DNA of 64,000 bases from Diplonema papillatum (Eukaryota > Euglenozoa > Diplonemea > Diplonemida > Diplonemidae). The translations under genes were made by a program, and so were the position numbers. Shown here piece after piece: positions 11,580-22,500 of the stretch; positions within the stretch are counted from its first letter, which is position 1; every line of letters begins with the position of its first letter. The notes under the pieces were generated by a model. The model saw only the letters and a list, made by a program, of their open reading frames with translations, did not search any database and was not told the DNA's origin. Where the stretch lies: contig JAPJBO010000496.1 of assembly GCA_030068145.1 (NCBI GenBank), positions 62,001-126,000 on the forward strand. The letters are read 5' to 3'.

Positions 11580-11650
11580 TCAATGCGGGAGTGAAAAATT
11601 GCGGGAGTGCGTTGCGGGAGTGTCACTCCCGCATTGAGGGAGTGAGGTCG
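11580..11650. repeat. Short array of the GCGGGAGTG motif
   Basis: TGCGGGAGTG appears four times, followed by its reverse complement (CACTCCCGCATTGAGGGAG). The same motif builds the large minisatellite at 23540-24232. Confidence 0.6.
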
Positions 11651-11789
11651 CACAAACGACCGCAACAACCACTACCGCAATCCGGACCCCCTAAAAAGTG
11701 GGGTTGGCTCGACAGAGCTATTGGCATACCTCTAGTCTCGGAAAATTCTGGAACAAATACTGGGGGGGCTTTTTGATGAAGTTGAGCAA

Positions 11790-11935
11790 TTTTTATTGTA
11801 TAAGCACCTGCTTTGTAGGAAATACTTGAGGAGGCTGCCAGCTGCAAGAGATCAAGGGAGGTAAATGTGCTGTAGCCCACACGAAACACAGGTGAATCTG
11901 GGTTTAGTGGCGGGCGTAAGCGTTCAACATTTTTG
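11790..11935 (-). mobile_element. Truncated family A element, reverse orientation
   Basis: Reads as the reverse complement of the right two thirds of the element at 5190-5405. The break at about 11935 removes the other terminal repeat. Confidence 0.55.
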
Positions 11936-12589
11936 TTTCCTTGGGGGCAGTCGGCCCCGCGGCAGGTTTGCCGACTGGCCCCCGAGTGAGTTCGGGGTGT
12001 AGAGCACAGGTGTCGGACCGACACACTGGATTCACACTGGATCTTGCTTTTACGCAAAAAGAGAAATGAAGTGTTGCCAGTCGCAGTGAAGGGCTGGCGT
12101 ACCCGTGAAACGATTGAACGGGTCTGGGGGGGAGGAAAGAGGGTGGGTGTGGGTTGGGGCAGTGTTTTTCCTGTGTGGCTAAAAAAATATTTTTTTCGTC
12201 TAAAAAACTTTTCCCCACGAAAATGGGGTTGGCTAAAAAACTTTTTTTCGCCGCAGGAATTCCATCTACACACAGTTCTACACCAAGCCGGAAGCCACAA
12301 CCTGCCGAACCTCCTAATGCAATGCACAAAGATCGGCCGAGAGAAAAAGACTTCGACCTCTTTTTGTGAACTGTGAATTTTTTTTAGCCAACCAATTTCC
12401 TTTTGTTGGCTAAGCGGAAAAACCACTGGGTTGGGGCCAAAAAAAAGGCGGGGTTCCCCGGAGAAGGTCTGCGTCGACACTTCGTGCTCGGGAGAAATAG
12501 AGCGGCAAAAGACTCAGCCCTGAACCTGCCTTGTTTATCATCAATGCGTAGCACTGTCCCTGAAGGGTAACATTTGCGGGAACAACAGC

Positions 12590-12770
12590 TGCACAGTCAT
12601 AGGAAGACCGACCCGACACCGCAGAGGAAAACTCCCCCTGCAAGAGCTTGTGCCCTATCAGCTTTGGACGGTAGTGCAGTGGACGTGGCTGTAACGGGTA
12701 CCGGGGAACTATGGTTCGATTCCGGAGAGGGAGCCTGAGTAACGGCTACCACATCTAAGGATGGGCAGCA
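12590..12770 (+). rRNA. Small-subunit (18S) rRNA fragment
   Basis: 12708-12755 contains GGTTCGATTCCGGAGAGGGA, then GCCTGAGTAACGGCTACCAC, almost identical to the universal 18S segment. It is preceded by GCCCTATCAGCTTTGGACGG at 12651. The remainder of 18S is missing, and the match is lost after about 12770. It is a dispersed pseudogene fragment. Confidence 0.8.
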
Positions 12771-13009
12771 CAGACACAAGAGTCAATTGGACCGGATGCC
12801 CCCCTTTTGCTCCTCAACGTCTCTCCAGAAGTAAGTCGTACAGTGTCTGGCACGCATTTTTCGATACTAGGGCCACCCCCTGCTCTAAAACGGACAGGGG
12901 GGGAGAGCAGGCTGGGGAGCTGCCCGAGAGTGAAGCCAGGGACTGGCTGCTCAATAAAGAGACTGTTTTTGTGTTGCGTGGATGAGCTGTCGCACGGGGG
13001 AGGTTGCAA

Positions 13010-13165
13010 GAACGTGCTTGGAATGGGTTATGTGCTCAACACCGCACTGGTCCCGTCTGCGCCGTGTTTCGGTCCTTTAAGCCACGGACACATAAGGCGG
13101 ACCATCATCAGCGCGGAACCTGAGTGTCTGCAGACAGGACAGCGGTGTGAGTCTGGTGGAGGGGG
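13010..13165 (+). repeat. Family D dispersed repeat
   Basis: About 150 bp from AACGTGCTTGGAATGGG to GACAGGACAGCGGTGTGAG. It recurs as a tandem pair at 44402-44715 and in diverged form at 7080-7250 and 59290-59415. No coding potential. Confidence 0.6.
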
Positions 13166-13204
13166 GGCGGCGGCTACGATGCGCAAGTAAAACGCGTTTT
13201 TTTT

Positions 13205-13800
13205 TTTCTTCTTCCAAAACAAACCGCAGAGGCGGAAAACGGAAACGGAACCGTCTCCTTAGTGCCCGCAGGCAGCCGCTTCATTATCAAAGGAAACGCC
13301 GTTTCCTCCCTTGGGAGTACGGAAACGGAAACGGGAAACGTTTACTTACCATCATGAGGGTATGTGCCGTTTACTCGTCTAAACTCGTATCCGCAAATGC
13401 CAAACCAGCCACATACGAGAATAGCGACTCATTCCCACCATTAGAAACTATCGCACAAACTCCTATGACGAGTTTAGTCGAGAAAAAACTTTGCACTGTA
13501 TGCCTAGGGGGGGGAGAGACCGGAAAAGATATGTGAAAACGGCCCAGAGGGGGGGATTCTTTTTTTTTTTTTTTTTGGCACGGTTTGTGTGTGCTCGGTT
13601 TTCGTGTTGGACACGAACGTCGTGTTGGTGGCAAGTAATCGCGTTATCTCTGTCCATTTTCTTCCAGAACACGGGAACCGGAAACGTCTCCTTAGTTCCA
13701 CTTGGTCACACTTCCAGGTGCACCCCATGCGGCAGCTCTCTCCTTACTAAGGACACGCCTTTCTCCGGAAAGGGTGGAAGCGGAAACGAACAACGTTTCT
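13205..13800. repeat. Two diverged copies of a GGAAACGG-rich segment
   Basis: 13208-13350 and 13665-13800 each contain GGAAACGG repeats followed by CGTCTCCTTAGT and end near AAACG followed by TTTACTTACC or CGCTTACTCG. No gene is seen. Confidence 0.45.
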
Positions 13801-14251
13801 CGCTTACTCGCCCACCTTGAGTCCTTTAGCCCGGTGGGGGGGTACACGTTGATTTCGAAGTCCGGGAACGGTAGCTTCTCTTAAACCGAAGGGTTCGGTA
13901 AGCATACGTTCTGGTCCCGTCTGCTGCGGGGAAGATTTTCTTCCTTTGAGCCGGCGAGCCTGCCGGAATTAGGTTTCGTTCTCCCGTCAGTGCGAACGTC
14001 GTTGTTGCAAAGCGATGATGTTCTTCGTCACGGCTTAGCAGTGCGAATCGCACCGTGAGCCTGGTCACCAGGTTGGTGCTGCTCGGAGCCGCACCCGAGG
14101 GAGATGCACAACAGGTTGATCATGTCGCATTCGCAGTGGACTGTTGAAGTCATTATCCGCGATGACAGCCTACCCCGGGACTTGGACGGAGTCCTGCTGT
14201 CCAAAATACCACAGTGTTCAAAATCGCAGGTGCAAAAACGATACCGTAAAA

Positions 14252-14512
14252 TACTCGACGTGGCTGCTTCGACTCCGAATGGAGGGGAGGAAATATAGAG
14301 GTAGAGGGGGCAAATACAAACACAAATCTGATTTGTTCTTCGCTTACACCGCCACCCGTGTTGTTTTCTCACTGAGGACTTTGACCTTGTTGTGCTTGTG
14401 TGATTTGTTGTGGAGGGGTAGACCTCATGTCCGTTCAACACGGGATCCCTTCTGTTCTTCGTCGGGCAGCGTCGAGCATTTCCTTTCAAGCTGGCGCTTA
14501 TCTAAAAGAAAC
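14252..14512 (+). mobile_element. Family B inverted-repeat element
   Basis: Runs from AAATACTCGACGTGGCTGC to GTCGAGCATTTCC; the ends are inverted repeats. It is very similar to 46334-46630 and to the nested copy at 220-420. Confidence 0.6.
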
Positions 14513-16070
14513 CCCACCCTGACGTAGGAGTACGTACGACCCCGGCAGTCCCTATTGATCCCGCCCAACGAGGCCTTAGACGAAACTCAAGAGAGAACCG
14601 TTAAGAACGTCGTTTTGACTATTTCTTCTCGGGTTAAGAGACCAACAAAAATAGCCGAGAGATCGATCCCTTGTTATTCCATGCTTTATCGTTCACGGCG
14701 AACGCCTGCTTTGGGCACGCTGGTTTGTTCACAGTACCCACCGCGTGTCTTGTCATGAGCATCGTGTAACCGCGCGTCGACACACAAGCCAACGCCGTCC
14801 ACGCCAGCAGCATTGGGCATTGAAAATCAGGGGTGAAGACACTGCATTTTCGGAGATTTTTTGAAAAGAACGTCGGTGTCTCTTCTAGGATTCTGCAGTG
14901 ATGGACTCGGTTGCAAGGGGTCCCGCTCTATTAACTGAGCCGGAAACCTTTTTTCCGTACAGTGTTAGTTAAACTCACTTCCTCATACATTCCTTCAGTT
15001 GAAGGCGAAGTCCAGCTCTTCCTCTTTCAAGTGCAATTGCACGACAGGGTGTGTAAAGTGGAGTTCCCGTACAAAGCACAAAGCAGACACATGATCATTG
15101 CAGCAGTGGGACACAGGCTTTCTGAGAGCACAATCGGGAAAGTAGTTGGACTCCGGGGACCCCGTAGTTGACTCGATATCCGTTGACTTTCTTGAGGGGC
15201 CCGCTGGACCCTCCTAGAATGAACCCTGAAACGTGCCAAGTATCCCCGACGGCAACTGCTATAGAGCACCCTTCGGCACCAGGCACAAATTGTTTGTCCG
15301 TACGTGTGAAACCCCCGTTTTAAGTGATTTGGCACAGCACGCTGCCATCCGAAGCTTTCTTGATATAAACAAGCAAGGTTGTTACCATAAAAAGGAACAC
15401 CTTTCGGAAAGGAGAAACGTTGCATGTCTTGCTGGCCGGGTGCGACAGCAAGGGTCGCAATCGACATCTGCAAACGGGAAAGAAGGGAAACAAATAGTAC
15501 TCGGAGGCTCCGCTCGGGGAGAGACGTGCATGCGTACAGTGTTGGTTAAACTCACTTACTCATACATCGACTCTTTTTTTTTTTTTCGCTGGCACTCTGG
15601 CACTAAACGAAGATGGCTTACTGACCAATTGAGTCGATCCGGTTTGAATGCGAATGAAAAGAATGGGCCAGTGCAAATCTCAGGTACCCGATTCTTGCCT
15701 CCATTTTGTGTAGCCATTTCGTGTTGCACAGTCTCCGATCTTTGAGTCTCATCCGGCGGCCTCCTCGAGTATTTCCTACAACAGGCAGGTGCGTCCAAAA
15801 ACCGTTCAGCGCGAGAGTAGAAGAGAAGAAGGGGGCTTGGTTTGACTGCACTACTGAACCCAAAAGTCTCTGGAGTTGGTCCCAGGCGGCAGTCGACCAC
15901 AGTCAAAAGACTATTCCTACTTCGAGCGGTCCGAATTTTTCACACACATTTGCACGTTGCTCAGGAAGGAAGCAAAAGGGAAGAACACAAAACAGCGCCA
16001 CCACCTTGAAATCGTACTCCCAGGAGGCACTTCACGCAGGTGGGGAGGGTATACGCGGGCCGTACTGGTA
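14513..16070. other. Gene-free stretch
   Basis: No credible gene. Two short related segments, near 14960 and 15538, share AGTGTTRGTTAAACTCACTT. A family A terminal fragment is at 15752-15795. Confidence 0.35.
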
Positions 16071-16235
16071 CACGGTGCACTTGCCATTTACTAGTCACAT
16101 ACTACTGATCCTACTAGTCATATGACTACTGTCAGTAGTAAGAATGACTACTGCAGTAGTCATTCTTACAACTGAGCCATTTACTAGTCACATACAACTG
16201 ATCCTACTAGTCATATGACTACTGTGGGCACCGTG
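16071..16235. mobile_element. Family H palindromic element, short copy
   Basis: It begins CACGGTGCAC and ends GCACCGTG, and is flanked by TA on both sides. The interior is a set of TAGTCATATGACTA and GACTACTGCAGTAGTC palindromes. The longer relative is at 20619-20903. The TA flank hints at a Tc1/mariner-type origin, but this is weak. Confidence 0.45.
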
Positions 16236-16502
16236 TAGGAGGTAAGGGGGGAGGGCGGAAGAAAACTCATATACGAAAGAAGTGCCGCACTAACGGAAAA
16301 GAGGAGCGAAAAAAGGTGCGGACGTTGTTTGCCTCCGGCATGGCTGTGAACGGCGACACCCCCCTAAAACCTGGAAATGAACTTCGAAATGCAGAACATC
16401 GGCAGCGACGACGCATTCGTCCCTACGTGTGAGGCTGCCTCTTTGATCGTAGCGGGCAGTGTGTCCTGTCTCCCGCAGCAACACCACGCGCGGGGCTACA
16501 TT

Positions 16503-16680
16503 GAAAATACTCGACGCAGCTGCTTTGACTCCGAATGGAAGGGAGAAAATATGGGTCGTGTGGGTAGACCCGCATGACCTCACGTCCGTTCGGTAGTTAG
16601 TTACAGCACTTGGGATCCCTTCTGTTCTTTGTCTGGCAGCATCGTCGAGCTTTTCCGTCCAAGCTGGCGCTTACGTAAAA
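16503..16680 (+). mobile_element. Family B element with internal deletion
   Basis: Both terminal parts match 46334-46630. The middle (the segment around TTGTTCTTCGCTTAC) is missing. It ends about 60 bp from the stop codon of the next gene, in that gene's 3' flank. Confidence 0.55.
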
Positions 16681-16737
16681 CAGAAGGTGGCGACGGCTCG
16701 TTCATGACCCGTGACACCCCCACCCAGGACAAGACTC

Positions 16738-17814
16738 TCAAACTTCTGTCGGCCCCGTGCATGTCTCGGCTTCAGCTTCGGTGTTGAAACACTGCTTGCA
16801 GCCTTCGACCAGACCGCCGGGGCACGTGCACTTGCTAGCTTCGCCTTTCGAAGAGAAGCACCGGCTGCAGCCGATGTACGGCGCAGACGTGGGGCAGACC
16901 TCGGGACACGCCGCGGCGGCTTCGGCATCCGGCCAGCAGTACCCGCAGCCGGCTTGGTGAGGGGGCATGAAGCAAAAGACCACCGGGTATTGGCCGGGGG
17001 GTATCGTCGGGTTGGCGTGGCATTCGGCCGCGTCGCCCAGCGTGTCCCAACATTGAGAGCAGCCCGGGAACTTGTCGGCGGGGCACGAACATCCGTTGGC
17101 TTCGCTTTCCGTCGCGAAACACTCGCCGCAGTTGAGGAACGGCTTGTCGTCGGCGCAGGCCTGGCAGCTGTCCGCCTCAGTCTCCGTGAACCAGCAGCTG
17201 CCGCACCCCACGAACCCGTTGCACACGATCGGCGGGGCCTCGGTCGGCGGTGCCTCGGTCGGCGGTGCCTCGGTCGGCGGTGCCTCGGTCGGCGGTGCCT
17301 CCGTCGGCGGTGCCTCGGTCGTCGGCGGTGCCTCGGTCGGCGGCGCGAACGTCGCCGGGCCCCGCGTCACGGGCGCGGCCGTGTCTCTGGGCGGCGAAGG
17401 CGTCGTGCAGCCGCTGCCGTTGCTCTTGCTGTTGCTTTTGCTGTTGCTCTTGCTGTCGCTTTTGCTGTTGCTCTTGCTGTTGCTTTTGCTCTTGCTTTTG
17501 CTCTTGCTGTCGCTTTTGCTGTTGCTCTTGCTGCTTTCGCTTTTGCTCTTGCTGTCGCTTTTGCTGTTGCTTTTGCTGCTCTTCTTTTTCTTGTCGTCGT
17601 CGTCGCTGTTGCTTTTGCTGTTGGACTTGCTGCTGACAGTCTCGGACTTCGGCTTTTGTGTCGCAACGCTGCTCCTCCACCAGAACGACATGAACGACGA
17701 CGTGGAGGGCTTCGACCACCACGAGACCTGGTTCCCGTAACCGTACGAGTACGTGAAGGGCCATGTCGCACTGGTGCACGTGACCAGCATTAGGACAAGC
17801 AATGCGACCTTCAT
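16738..17814 (-). CDS. Putative secreted Cys-module protein, paralogue 2
   Basis: 358 residues from the ATG at 17814, which opens a signal peptide (MKVALLVLMLVTCTSA, then TWPF). A W/Y/S-rich stretch follows, then a Ser-Lys-Asn-Asp repeat region at about 56-133 (KSNS and KSDS units with D4 and K4 runs). Next is a Thr-Pro linker with seven TEAPP-type repeats at about 155-195. Two Cys modules follow, about 198-272 and 283-354, each opening with GCGSCW or GCGYCW. The architecture matches paralogue 1, but the charged middle is built from SK dipeptides instead of Asp/His runs, so that region evolves by repeat expansion while the Cys modules stay constant. It is likely exported; the SK and TP regions are plausible phosphorylation or O-glycosylation targets (inference). 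Confidence 0.8.
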   Translation of the reverse strand: MKVALLVLMLVTCTSATWPFTYSYGYGNQVSWWSKPSTSSFMSFWWRSSVATQKPKSETVSSKSNSKSNSDDDDKKKKSSKSNSKSDSKSKSESSKSNSKSDSKSKSKSKSNSKSNSKSDSKSNSKSNSKSNGSGCTTPSPPRDTAAPVTRGPATFAPPTEAPPTTEAPPTEAPPTEAPPTEAPPTEAPPTEAPPIVCNGFVGCGSCWFTETEADSCQACADDKPFLNCGECFATESEANGCSCPADKFPGCSQCWDTLGDAAECHANPTIPPGQYPVVFCFMPPHQAGCGYCWPDAEAAAACPEVCPTSAPYIGCSRCFSSKGEASKCTCPGGLVEGCKQCFNTEAEAETCTGPTEV

Positions 17815-18548
17815 TGTAGGTTCGTCTGCCTTGCTTTTCCCTTTTTGTCTTTTCTTTCTTCAAACCTGGTGAAAAAGGGGGTCGTTGTTCTTGGTGCTGG
17901 TTTTGAGGGATAGGGAAAAGGCAAGATTTTTTTGCGGTGGTCCGTTGGTATGGCTGGATTGGTCTGCGTTCACGAGCGAAACCCGAGACGAAGAACGAGG
18001 TGCACCCGCGGTGAAAAAGAATAAAAATGACGAGTTCCTGAAGGTTACATACCCTCTTACACTCCCTGCGACCCCTGCTAAGTCGAAGGTTACCACTTCG
18101 CTCTAATGTATTTCGCTTTCCTGATTACATAGCATGTTCCCTGAGCTTTGTTTTGAGCTACTTGCGTGCTAAGTCGAAGGTTGCCACTTTGCCCTCACGT
18201 ATTTCGCTACCTTGCATACCGGTTGCATGTTAGAAGTCGCCTGCGCTGTACGAGACAAAAGGGGGGAAATAAGAAAGGAGCACTTGTAAACCGTGTGTCT
18301 TTGTCTTCTGCGGTGGCAGACAACGTGTGGTTGCTCGCCTTGCGTTTGTTGTCGACACACGCATACTCAATCGGGTGAGGGATTATTGTTAACGGGAGAG
18401 GAAGAGCACCGACACCAAAAAAAGTGTCAAGCGCTAGAACGTGTGTTGGTCGCAGCCCAGGCGTCTTGCCTTCCGCGAAGAAGGCTGACGACCCACATTT
18501 TGGCTGCAACAGAGGTTAGAGTTAGAGGTAGGGTTATCGAGTTTAGTC
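17815..18548. other. Intergenic region
   Basis: No gene seen. TGCTAAGTCGAAGGTTRCCACTT occurs twice in broken form (near 18077 and 18168), a small direct duplication. The minus-strand leader of the 16738-17814 gene is purine-rich. Confidence 0.35.
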
Positions 18549-19259
18549 TCAGCTGGACTTCGACTGAGCCGCCTTCTGTGTTTCTTGCACCTTCGACTGC
18601 ACGGCGTCTGACGCGTTCTGAGCAGAGTTCTTCGTGGCATCCCACGTGTCCTTTGCCTTGTCGCCCATCGTCTTCTGAGACTCAGGCTTCACGGCACGTC
18701 CAGCCTTGTCCATCTTCTCACTGGCCTTGTCTGACGCGTTCTGAGCCGAGTTCTTCGTGGCATCCCAAGTGTCCTTTGCCTTGTCTCCTACTGTCTTCTC
18801 GGATTCGGGCTTCACGGCACGTCCAGCCTTGTCAGCTGTCTCTTCTGCCTTTTCCTGACCGGCTGAAAACATGTTCTGCACCGATTCAGTCACGTTAGCT
18901 GCGGCGTCCTTCGTCGCATCCCACGTGTCCTGTGCCTTGTCACCAATCGTCTTCTCGGATTCAGGCTTCACGGCACGTCCAGCCTTGTCCATCTTTTCAC
19001 CGGCCTTGTCTGACGCGTTCTGAGCCGAGTTCTTCGTAGCATCCCAAGTGTCCTTCGCCTTGTCTCCCACCGTCTTCTCAGATTCAGGCTTCACAGCACG
19101 TCCAGCCTTGTCCGCTGTGTCTGCTGCCTTTTCCTGACCAGCTGAGAACATGTTCTGAACGGATTCCGTCGCGTTGGCCGCCGTGTTCTTCGTGGCGTCC
19201 CAAGTGTTCTGCGCAACATCCTGGACCTGCTCGGTCACGGTCTTGTTCTGTTGAGACAT
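18549..19259 (-). CDS. LEA-like repeat protein
   Basis: 236 residues from the ATG at 19259 (start MSQQNKTVTEQ). It is made of five repeats that begin DTWDATK (NTWDATK in the first) and carry DKAGRAVKPESEKT. They alternate between a long form with ESVQNMFSAGQEKA (about 52 residues) and a short form with NSAQNASDK (about 41 residues), then a Gln/Lys/Ser tail. No Cys, no signal peptide, no membrane segment; Lys, Ala, Asp, Thr and Glu dominate. This composition and amphipathic periodicity fit group-3 LEA or similar desiccation/stress-associated disordered proteins. The assignment rests on composition rather than a shared diagnostic motif. Upstream frame extension to 19619 is low-complexity and is rejected. 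A broken copy lies at 63094-63680. Confidence 0.75.
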   Translation of the reverse strand: MSQQNKTVTEQVQDVAQNTWDATKNTAANATESVQNMFSAGQEKAADTADKAGRAVKPESEKTVGDKAKDTWDATKNSAQNASDKAGEKMDKAGRAVKPESEKTIGDKAQDTWDATKDAAANVTESVQNMFSAGQEKAEETADKAGRAVKPESEKTVGDKAKDTWDATKNSAQNASDKASEKMDKAGRAVKPESQKTMGDKAKDTWDATKNSAQNASDAVQSKVQETQKAAQSKSS

Positions 19260-19509
19260 TTTCAGGAAAAAGTGCGGGTGGAGGTGTTTGTGGTAAATAT
19301 CCTGCGTTGGGTTGTGAGTTGACGGGGCGGCTTGCGGCTGTTTACTTGAGAGGCGTATGCGGTTTCCATCTGCTGGTTGCACTTTGAGTTGCACTCCCGA
19401 TGGACGACAGACTTCCCCGTCGGAACAGGATCCAAAACTGTAACCCAGAAGGGCGACTGCCGACCGTGCGCAGGAGTTTGAACAGCTAGTCTGGCCAAGC
19501 TTAAGAGAC

Positions 19510-19690
19510 GTGTTAGAGTGCTTGGCCATTTTTGCCGATTTTCTCAGATTTCTGGCCATTTTTTGCCGATTTTTCCAGATTTCGGCCATTTTTACCCTTG
19601 TGTCCAGATTTCTGGCCATATTTGGTGGTTTTTGGTCAAGCTTGGCCGATTTTCTCAGATTTTGGCCTATTTTGGTACCTTCGACCTCCG
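19510..19690. repeat. Degenerate TTGGCCATTTT/GCCGATTTTC repeats upstream of the LEA-like gene
   Basis: The segment repeats GGCCATTTTT, GCCGATTTTCTCAGATTT and TCCAGATTTC several times within 180 bp. It begins 250 bp upstream of the start codon at 19259, so it may sit in the promoter region. Confidence 0.5.
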
Positions 19691-19739
19691 TTTTTTAGCA
19701 GACGGTGCTTGACTGGAGCGTTCACGGGAGGGGTTTTCT

Positions 19740-19830
19740 TCACGGATCTTTGAGCAGGGACCATCTCTCCGAGGAGTATCCGGTCGCCCCACTACTATCC
19801 CGTACTGATACGGCGGGCGCAAGTCGTTGC
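19740..19830 (+). repeat. Short dispersed repeat
   Basis: GCAGGGACCATCTCTCCG, then GGAGT and TCCGGTC, then GCGGGCGCAAGTCG. The same order is found at 61443-61520. Function unknown. Confidence 0.4.
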
Positions 19831-20618
19831 GCCGTGGGCGCGGAGCGAGCCGTGGCCCAGTCAAAGATGATTGTTGCACCGATGGTGGCGCAGCCGGGGG
19901 CGTTCTGACTGGCGGACGAGACCGCCTGGCAGGCGTGTGTTGACACGTTGTTTCGCGGGCTCTCCTCCTTTTGGCAATAGCCCGCCCTATGGCGGCGGCT
20001 AGCATCTTGACGGGGAATCTCAACTCCCACTGAACTTAAGATCTGTGTGCTGCTCCTCAGGCGGCCTGTGCAGCGACGTTCAACTGTTGTGACGATGGAG
20101 CAGCTGACGACCTCTCACGCCCTATCAGTCCCCGAAAGATCCTGTCCTACCCACCATCCGTGTTTACACCCAACAATTCACGACGGAGTGACGAATACCC
20201 GTCTGGGTCTTTTTGATGCCCCTTAACCTCTCCGCGCCCAGCGCAAGCCTCTGTGGAGCTTCAAAACACCGGAATTCTGGACACACAGGAACCAACACAC
20301 TCGTAGTCCTATTCACACAGGAACCAAAACACTGGGACGGTTTCGACTTGCGCCCACTTCGTACACTCATTGCAAAAGGACACTCGGACAGAAACGAAAA
20401 GTGGGTACGCTAGATGCTCGACTCGTTAGGACAAAGGTCGGACATGTAGGGGTGGGGGTCGGGGTGCATTGTGTACTGGGCGAGAGGGGAGTGGCGGTCG
20501 GAGGAAAAAGATACCGTCGGTCTGCAAGCCGAGGGAAGGGAACGGTGAACGGGGGGCATTGCGCAAAGGATGAACGTTGCTGCCCTGTCTGTACTGGGGG
20601 GCGCTGTGTGTGTAAGTG

Positions 20619-20903
20619 CACGGTGCACTAGTCATGCCATTTACTAGTCGCTTACTATCTTACTCGTCATAAATCTTCTAGTTATATGACTACCGTCATT
20701 CTTACTACTGTCAGTAGTCATTCTTACAAGTGAATGCGTCCACTTTAATGGGCCTTGTAAAGGGAATCACAGAATGCAGCAGTCACTACTACAACAGTAA
20801 AAATCACTCCTCAGTAGTACTATGGCTACTCACGTCAAATCAGTAGAAAACACTATTCAGTAGTAATATGACTAGTCATTACGCAAATGACTAGTGCACC
20901 GTG
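20619..20903. mobile_element. Family H palindromic element with perfect 17-bp inverted ends
   Basis: CACGGTGCACTAGTCAT at 20619-20635 is matched exactly by its reverse complement at 20887-20903. The interior is full of AGTAGTC/GACTACT-type inverted motifs and could fold extensively. It lies directly beside the decayed array-gene copy at 20935. No coding capacity. Confidence 0.6.
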
Positions 20904-20934
20904 TGGAGCTGAGAGCTCTCGACTGGCAGGTCGG

Positions 20935-21150
20935 ATGGCGGCAGCAGACCTGGACAAGGACGCACGGACCGCGAAGTACGACTCCAAGGACAGCGTCTGC
21001 GAACAGCCGCGCGGAAAAGGTTCCACGCGGGTAATCGGCGAAGGCAAAGCGAAGGGGACCCTCGAAGCAAAGTCGAAAAAGGTGTCACTGGCGACAACTT
21101 CCGGTCGGAGGTCGTTCGCGCAGTCATACCACGACACAAGCAACCCGTAG
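20935..21150 (+). pseudogene. Decayed copy of the 90-residue array gene
   Basis: The translation contains ADLDKD, KYDSKDSV, GEGKAKGTLEAKSKKV and QSYHDTSNP. These align in order with the array protein (ADLEKD, KYDSKDSV, GEGKGKETLEAKSKKV, QSYHYTSNA). It is on the plus strand whereas the array at 27.9-34.1 kb is minus. The true N-terminus is replaced by sequence next to the family H element, and several substitutions are present. The frame is still open, so a diverged gene cannot be fully excluded. Confidence 0.65.
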
Positions 21151-21480
21151 AACCAACGGGAGTCGAAAGCTCACTAGTAGCGATGCATGTTTCTGAGGGA
21201 TTGGAAAACCCCAGAAGCTTTTGATCTTCTGCTTTAATGCGCGCAGGGCAAAACAACTAGTTCGCCACCCATTGCCTCTGGATCTTGCGGTCTTGGAGAA
21301 TTGAAGGTTCTTCCGCCTTCTCCCCCTGTTGGTTCTCACTTTTGTGTCAGAGAATGGCTCGGCCGTCCAACTCCAGGCACTCGCATGCCGCCCTCATCCC
21401 AGAGCTGCCCACCATACGAATTGAGTCTTGCAGGGAAGAAAATCCTTGGATATCACTGGGCCAAAGGGCAAGGCTCTTTT

Positions 21481-21980
<500 letters not shown>

Positions 21981-22225
21981 AAAGCGTGTGGCAAAGTAGT
22001 TGAGGTCGAGTCTGGCGCATCATTTGTTAGCACAGGCAATTGTTCCCTTTGTGTAGAATAGTGAAAACGGGGGTGGGGGGTTGTGGAGAGGGTATTCATC
22101 AAGGTTTCCGCAACATGGGGAGAATGAGGCCTCCTCATAAAAGAAAACACGGGGCGCCCGGTGCTTGTTTCGACGGAGGCTACAAACAATACAACTCCAA
22201 CTTTAAAAGGGGTCGTCTTTATTGG

Positions 22226-22500
22226 CCCCTTACGGACGGAGGGGGGGTGGGAGGTTGCCCAGCGCGCAGAAAGCCTTCTGGGTGACCATGAGTCAAACTC
22301 GATAGTTTTACGACTCCAAGATGGGAAACCTGATGCTCCTGGGAAGGGTTACGTAACGCATCTCTTCACAGCAGCAAACATTTCTCATTTTTGACGTGTA
22401 CTTACTCCAGAGACCCGGAGTCCGAGCCTCCAGCTCGACTTCTAGGGGTTTCGACACACACTATATCGTTTTTAGTCTCCGTCCGTAAAGGGTTATCGCC
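22226..22500. repeat. Segment with CCCTTACGGACGGAG inverted ends
   Basis: CCCCTTACGGACGGAG at 22226 and CTCCGTCCGTAAAGGG at about 22478 are inverted. A similar end, GTCCGTAAGGGG followed by TTAA, is at 49833-49848. This could be a short relic of a TTAA-targeting (piggyBac-like) element, but clean target duplications are not seen here. Confidence 0.35.
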
